64,000 nt of DNA from Monarcha castaneiventris obscurior. Taxonomy: Eukaryota > Chordata > Aves > Passeriformes > Monarchidae. The position numbers were made by a program, and so were the translations under genes. The DNA lies in assembly GCA_026261815.1 (NCBI GenBank), contig JAMPIT010000174.1, positions 1,426,001-1,490,000 on the forward strand. The letters run 5' to 3'. The notes under the pieces are model-generated. The model made no database searches and was not told the DNA's origin. It saw only the letters and a list, made by a program, of their open reading frames with translations. Below are positions 62,001 to 64,000 of the stretch, in pieces (within the stretch, counting starts at the first letter, position 1; each line of letters begins with the position of its first letter).

Positions 62001-64000
62001 TGTTTTTCCGATGTGTCCAGCCCCCTGGATTTCTTTCACTTTTTGTCTTTTATCTACTGTAATTTGACCTATGATATCTAATGATTACCAGCATTGGGGC
62101 AGGCTTGGGCAACTAAAAAGAGGTTTGGAAAAAAAATCCAATTTTAGACTTGGCTAAGTATTCAGAAATTATTGTTTTTTAAACTTATTTACTTAGTTAC
62201 CTTAAATTAAACAAAATTTCAGATGTTGATATTTCAAATATATCTGTAGTTACAGCAATAAAAAATTTGAAAATATCTTCAGCAGTCTAAAAATATGTTT
62301 AACAACTGGAAATGAAGGAAAGTAGAGGGAGCCTTTATCTCATTTGCATCAGATGTCCATAGTAGTCTGTTTTAAGCGGAAATAATGGGATTTAGATAAC
62401 AGGTTTCTCAGTATGCGTAGGAGATAACATTGTTAGAGCTTAATGGTTTGGTCTTGGATGTTTCTATTTTTAGACTTCCTTAATGGCTTAATTTCCAGAC
62501 AAAATTCAGCAGTTTCTTAAACAAGCAAATATAAAGGAACGACACCTGACCAAGGACAGTAATTTGGTACGGAAATGTACGGAAATGTGCCCCAAACCTA
62601 CTTAGGACAGAGGGTTGTGACTGAGATGCCATATGCCTCCCTTTAGAGGCTCTCTGTGACCAAGGTGCTAAAACTACCATTATGGTCAATGTAGATGAGA
62701 TCACAGGTGATTGTGGCCGTTTGAACCACTTAAGTCACGTTCAGATATTACATGAGAAAAGCTGCACTCTTGTGGAGTGGTTCTAGAGGCCAGGAAGAAT
62801 AACAGACCATCTAGATGGAATTATACTCTTACCTCTTGATAATTGAATTTAGCACCCAGTTAGTACGATGCAGGGAGAGACTAGGAATAGCTCAGGGATT
62901 CTTGCCCACCACTGGGGATACTACATACTAGTAATGCTGATAATGTACTAAGGCATTTTGAATGTGGTGCTTTGTAGACCAATGTATTATGTCAATAAGT
63001 GTGTTTAAAAAAACTGTGACTTGTTCTGATACTACTGTAATGGAGGCTGCATAAATGCTTAAGTGAAGCAGATATGCAAAAATCAGCTTGTTCATCAACA
63101 AAAAGGAGTTTCATTAGCTGAGTAAATAATTAACTGAAAATAGTTCCCTTGAGTCTTATACCAAAATTGATTTATACAACCAATGCAGCTTAATGTAGGA
63201 AGATGTTCTGTTCTGCCACTTACTGAGGAAAGTGTCAACAATGTTTAGAAATGAAATACTTTTCATACAGAATGTCTGACTTCATTCTAATAACTGAAAT
63301 TGATTTATTTGAAGTCCCATTTAGTAGAGGTATTGCCTTAATGTAGGCAGATGAAATATATATTTTGAGAACCTGTCCAAGCTGCTTCTTCTGACCTTTC
63401 TGGGTATGCACCATGAGTCTGTACTCCTCTATAAATAAAGGTTTGTTACTAATGAAGAAATCCTGTATTACTCTCTGGATACAGAATGTGGTGTCACTGT
63501 GGATTATTTTCTTCACATATAGATACTGGAAGTAAAATTTTGCTTCCTCAAAGATAATTCTGTAGTTTGGCTTCAGCAGTATCATGTTTTGTGATTTACT
63601 CAGCTGTAAAGAGCACTTGAAGGTAAAATGCCATATGATACAGTATTGCCTTCAGCATGTCAAGCAGTGATAGCATTGATTTTGCTGAAGTGTTTTACTG
63701 AAAATATTGAAATCAATAAACTAGAGCTCACTGCATTAGAGGTACAGGAGTGTGTGGACTGCTGTGAAGAGTATGGGCATCTTAAAACACTGGGAAAAAC
63801 TGTAGTTCCACTGAAGTCTGAGTTCAGCCGGGGCAGAGCTGAGTGAGGTGGAATTGGTTTCTTTGTGCTAGTATTTTTACTTTTTGTGTTGGATGGATGT
63901 CTTGTGAGGGGATCTCTTCACAAGTACACCAATACAATTATGCAGGTTCAGTGTATTCCAGTATTTTGCCTGTTTGCAGATACCTACAACTGATTATCCA

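Larger units (their letters stand above)
55520..64000. other. Anonymous AT-rich sequence to the window end
   Basis: No repeat family or gene is recognised apart from the G23 tract at 59036 and the weak exon candidate at 56760-56928. GT-rich and GA-rich simple sequence occurs near 60655-60740. Confidence 0.4.

Overview
The window looks like vertebrate nuclear DNA from a bird, most probably a songbird. It is AT-rich and CpG-poor. Its recognisable interspersed repeats are avian: several CR1 LINE fragments in both orientations, four LTRs resembling avian endogenous retroviruses, and one tRNA-Ile-headed SINE with a CR1-like tail, the structure of the songbird TguSINE1 family. There are no operons, ribosome binding sites, CRISPR arrays or prokaryotic genes. 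Family names are from memory of consensus sequences, not from a search.

Layout. 1-930 holds nothing I recognise. 935-1740 is a CpG island with octamer and AP-1 motifs and a G-rich heptamer minisatellite; it is the only convincing promoter-like sequence. A CR1 fragment on + follows (about 1950-2640). About 2.7-21 kb is mostly anonymous, with an old SINE relic near 12.2 kb and a short CR1 tail at 18.0 kb. 21.1-21.8 kb is a minus-strand solo LTR, followed by an unexplained GC-rich block ending at an A22 run (22.3-22.7 kb). The songbird-type SINE is at 25.55 kb and a CR1 3' half is at 27.96-29.02 kb. A (CAATT)19 microsatellite lies at 35.7 kb, a cluster of transcription-factor-like palindromes at 36.2-36.4 kb, and a solo LTR at 38.5 kb. 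47.7-55.5 kb is repeat-dense: an LTR split by a younger nested LTR, another solo LTR, and two minus-strand CR1 copies. A pure G23 tract is at 59.04 kb.

No host protein-coding gene can be named. Most open reading frames are the length expected by chance in AT-rich DNA, or are decayed CR1 reverse-transcriptase fragments. Five minus-strand open segments bounded by good splice-like signals (near 11.3, 16.6, 52.2, 53.1 and 56.8 kb) are recorded as weak exon candidates. If two or more were real, the window would lie in the introns of a long minus-strand gene; otherwise it is intergenic. I found no convincing new biological system. The best leads are the CpG island, the nested LTR pair with a 6-bp target duplication, and the palindrome cluster.
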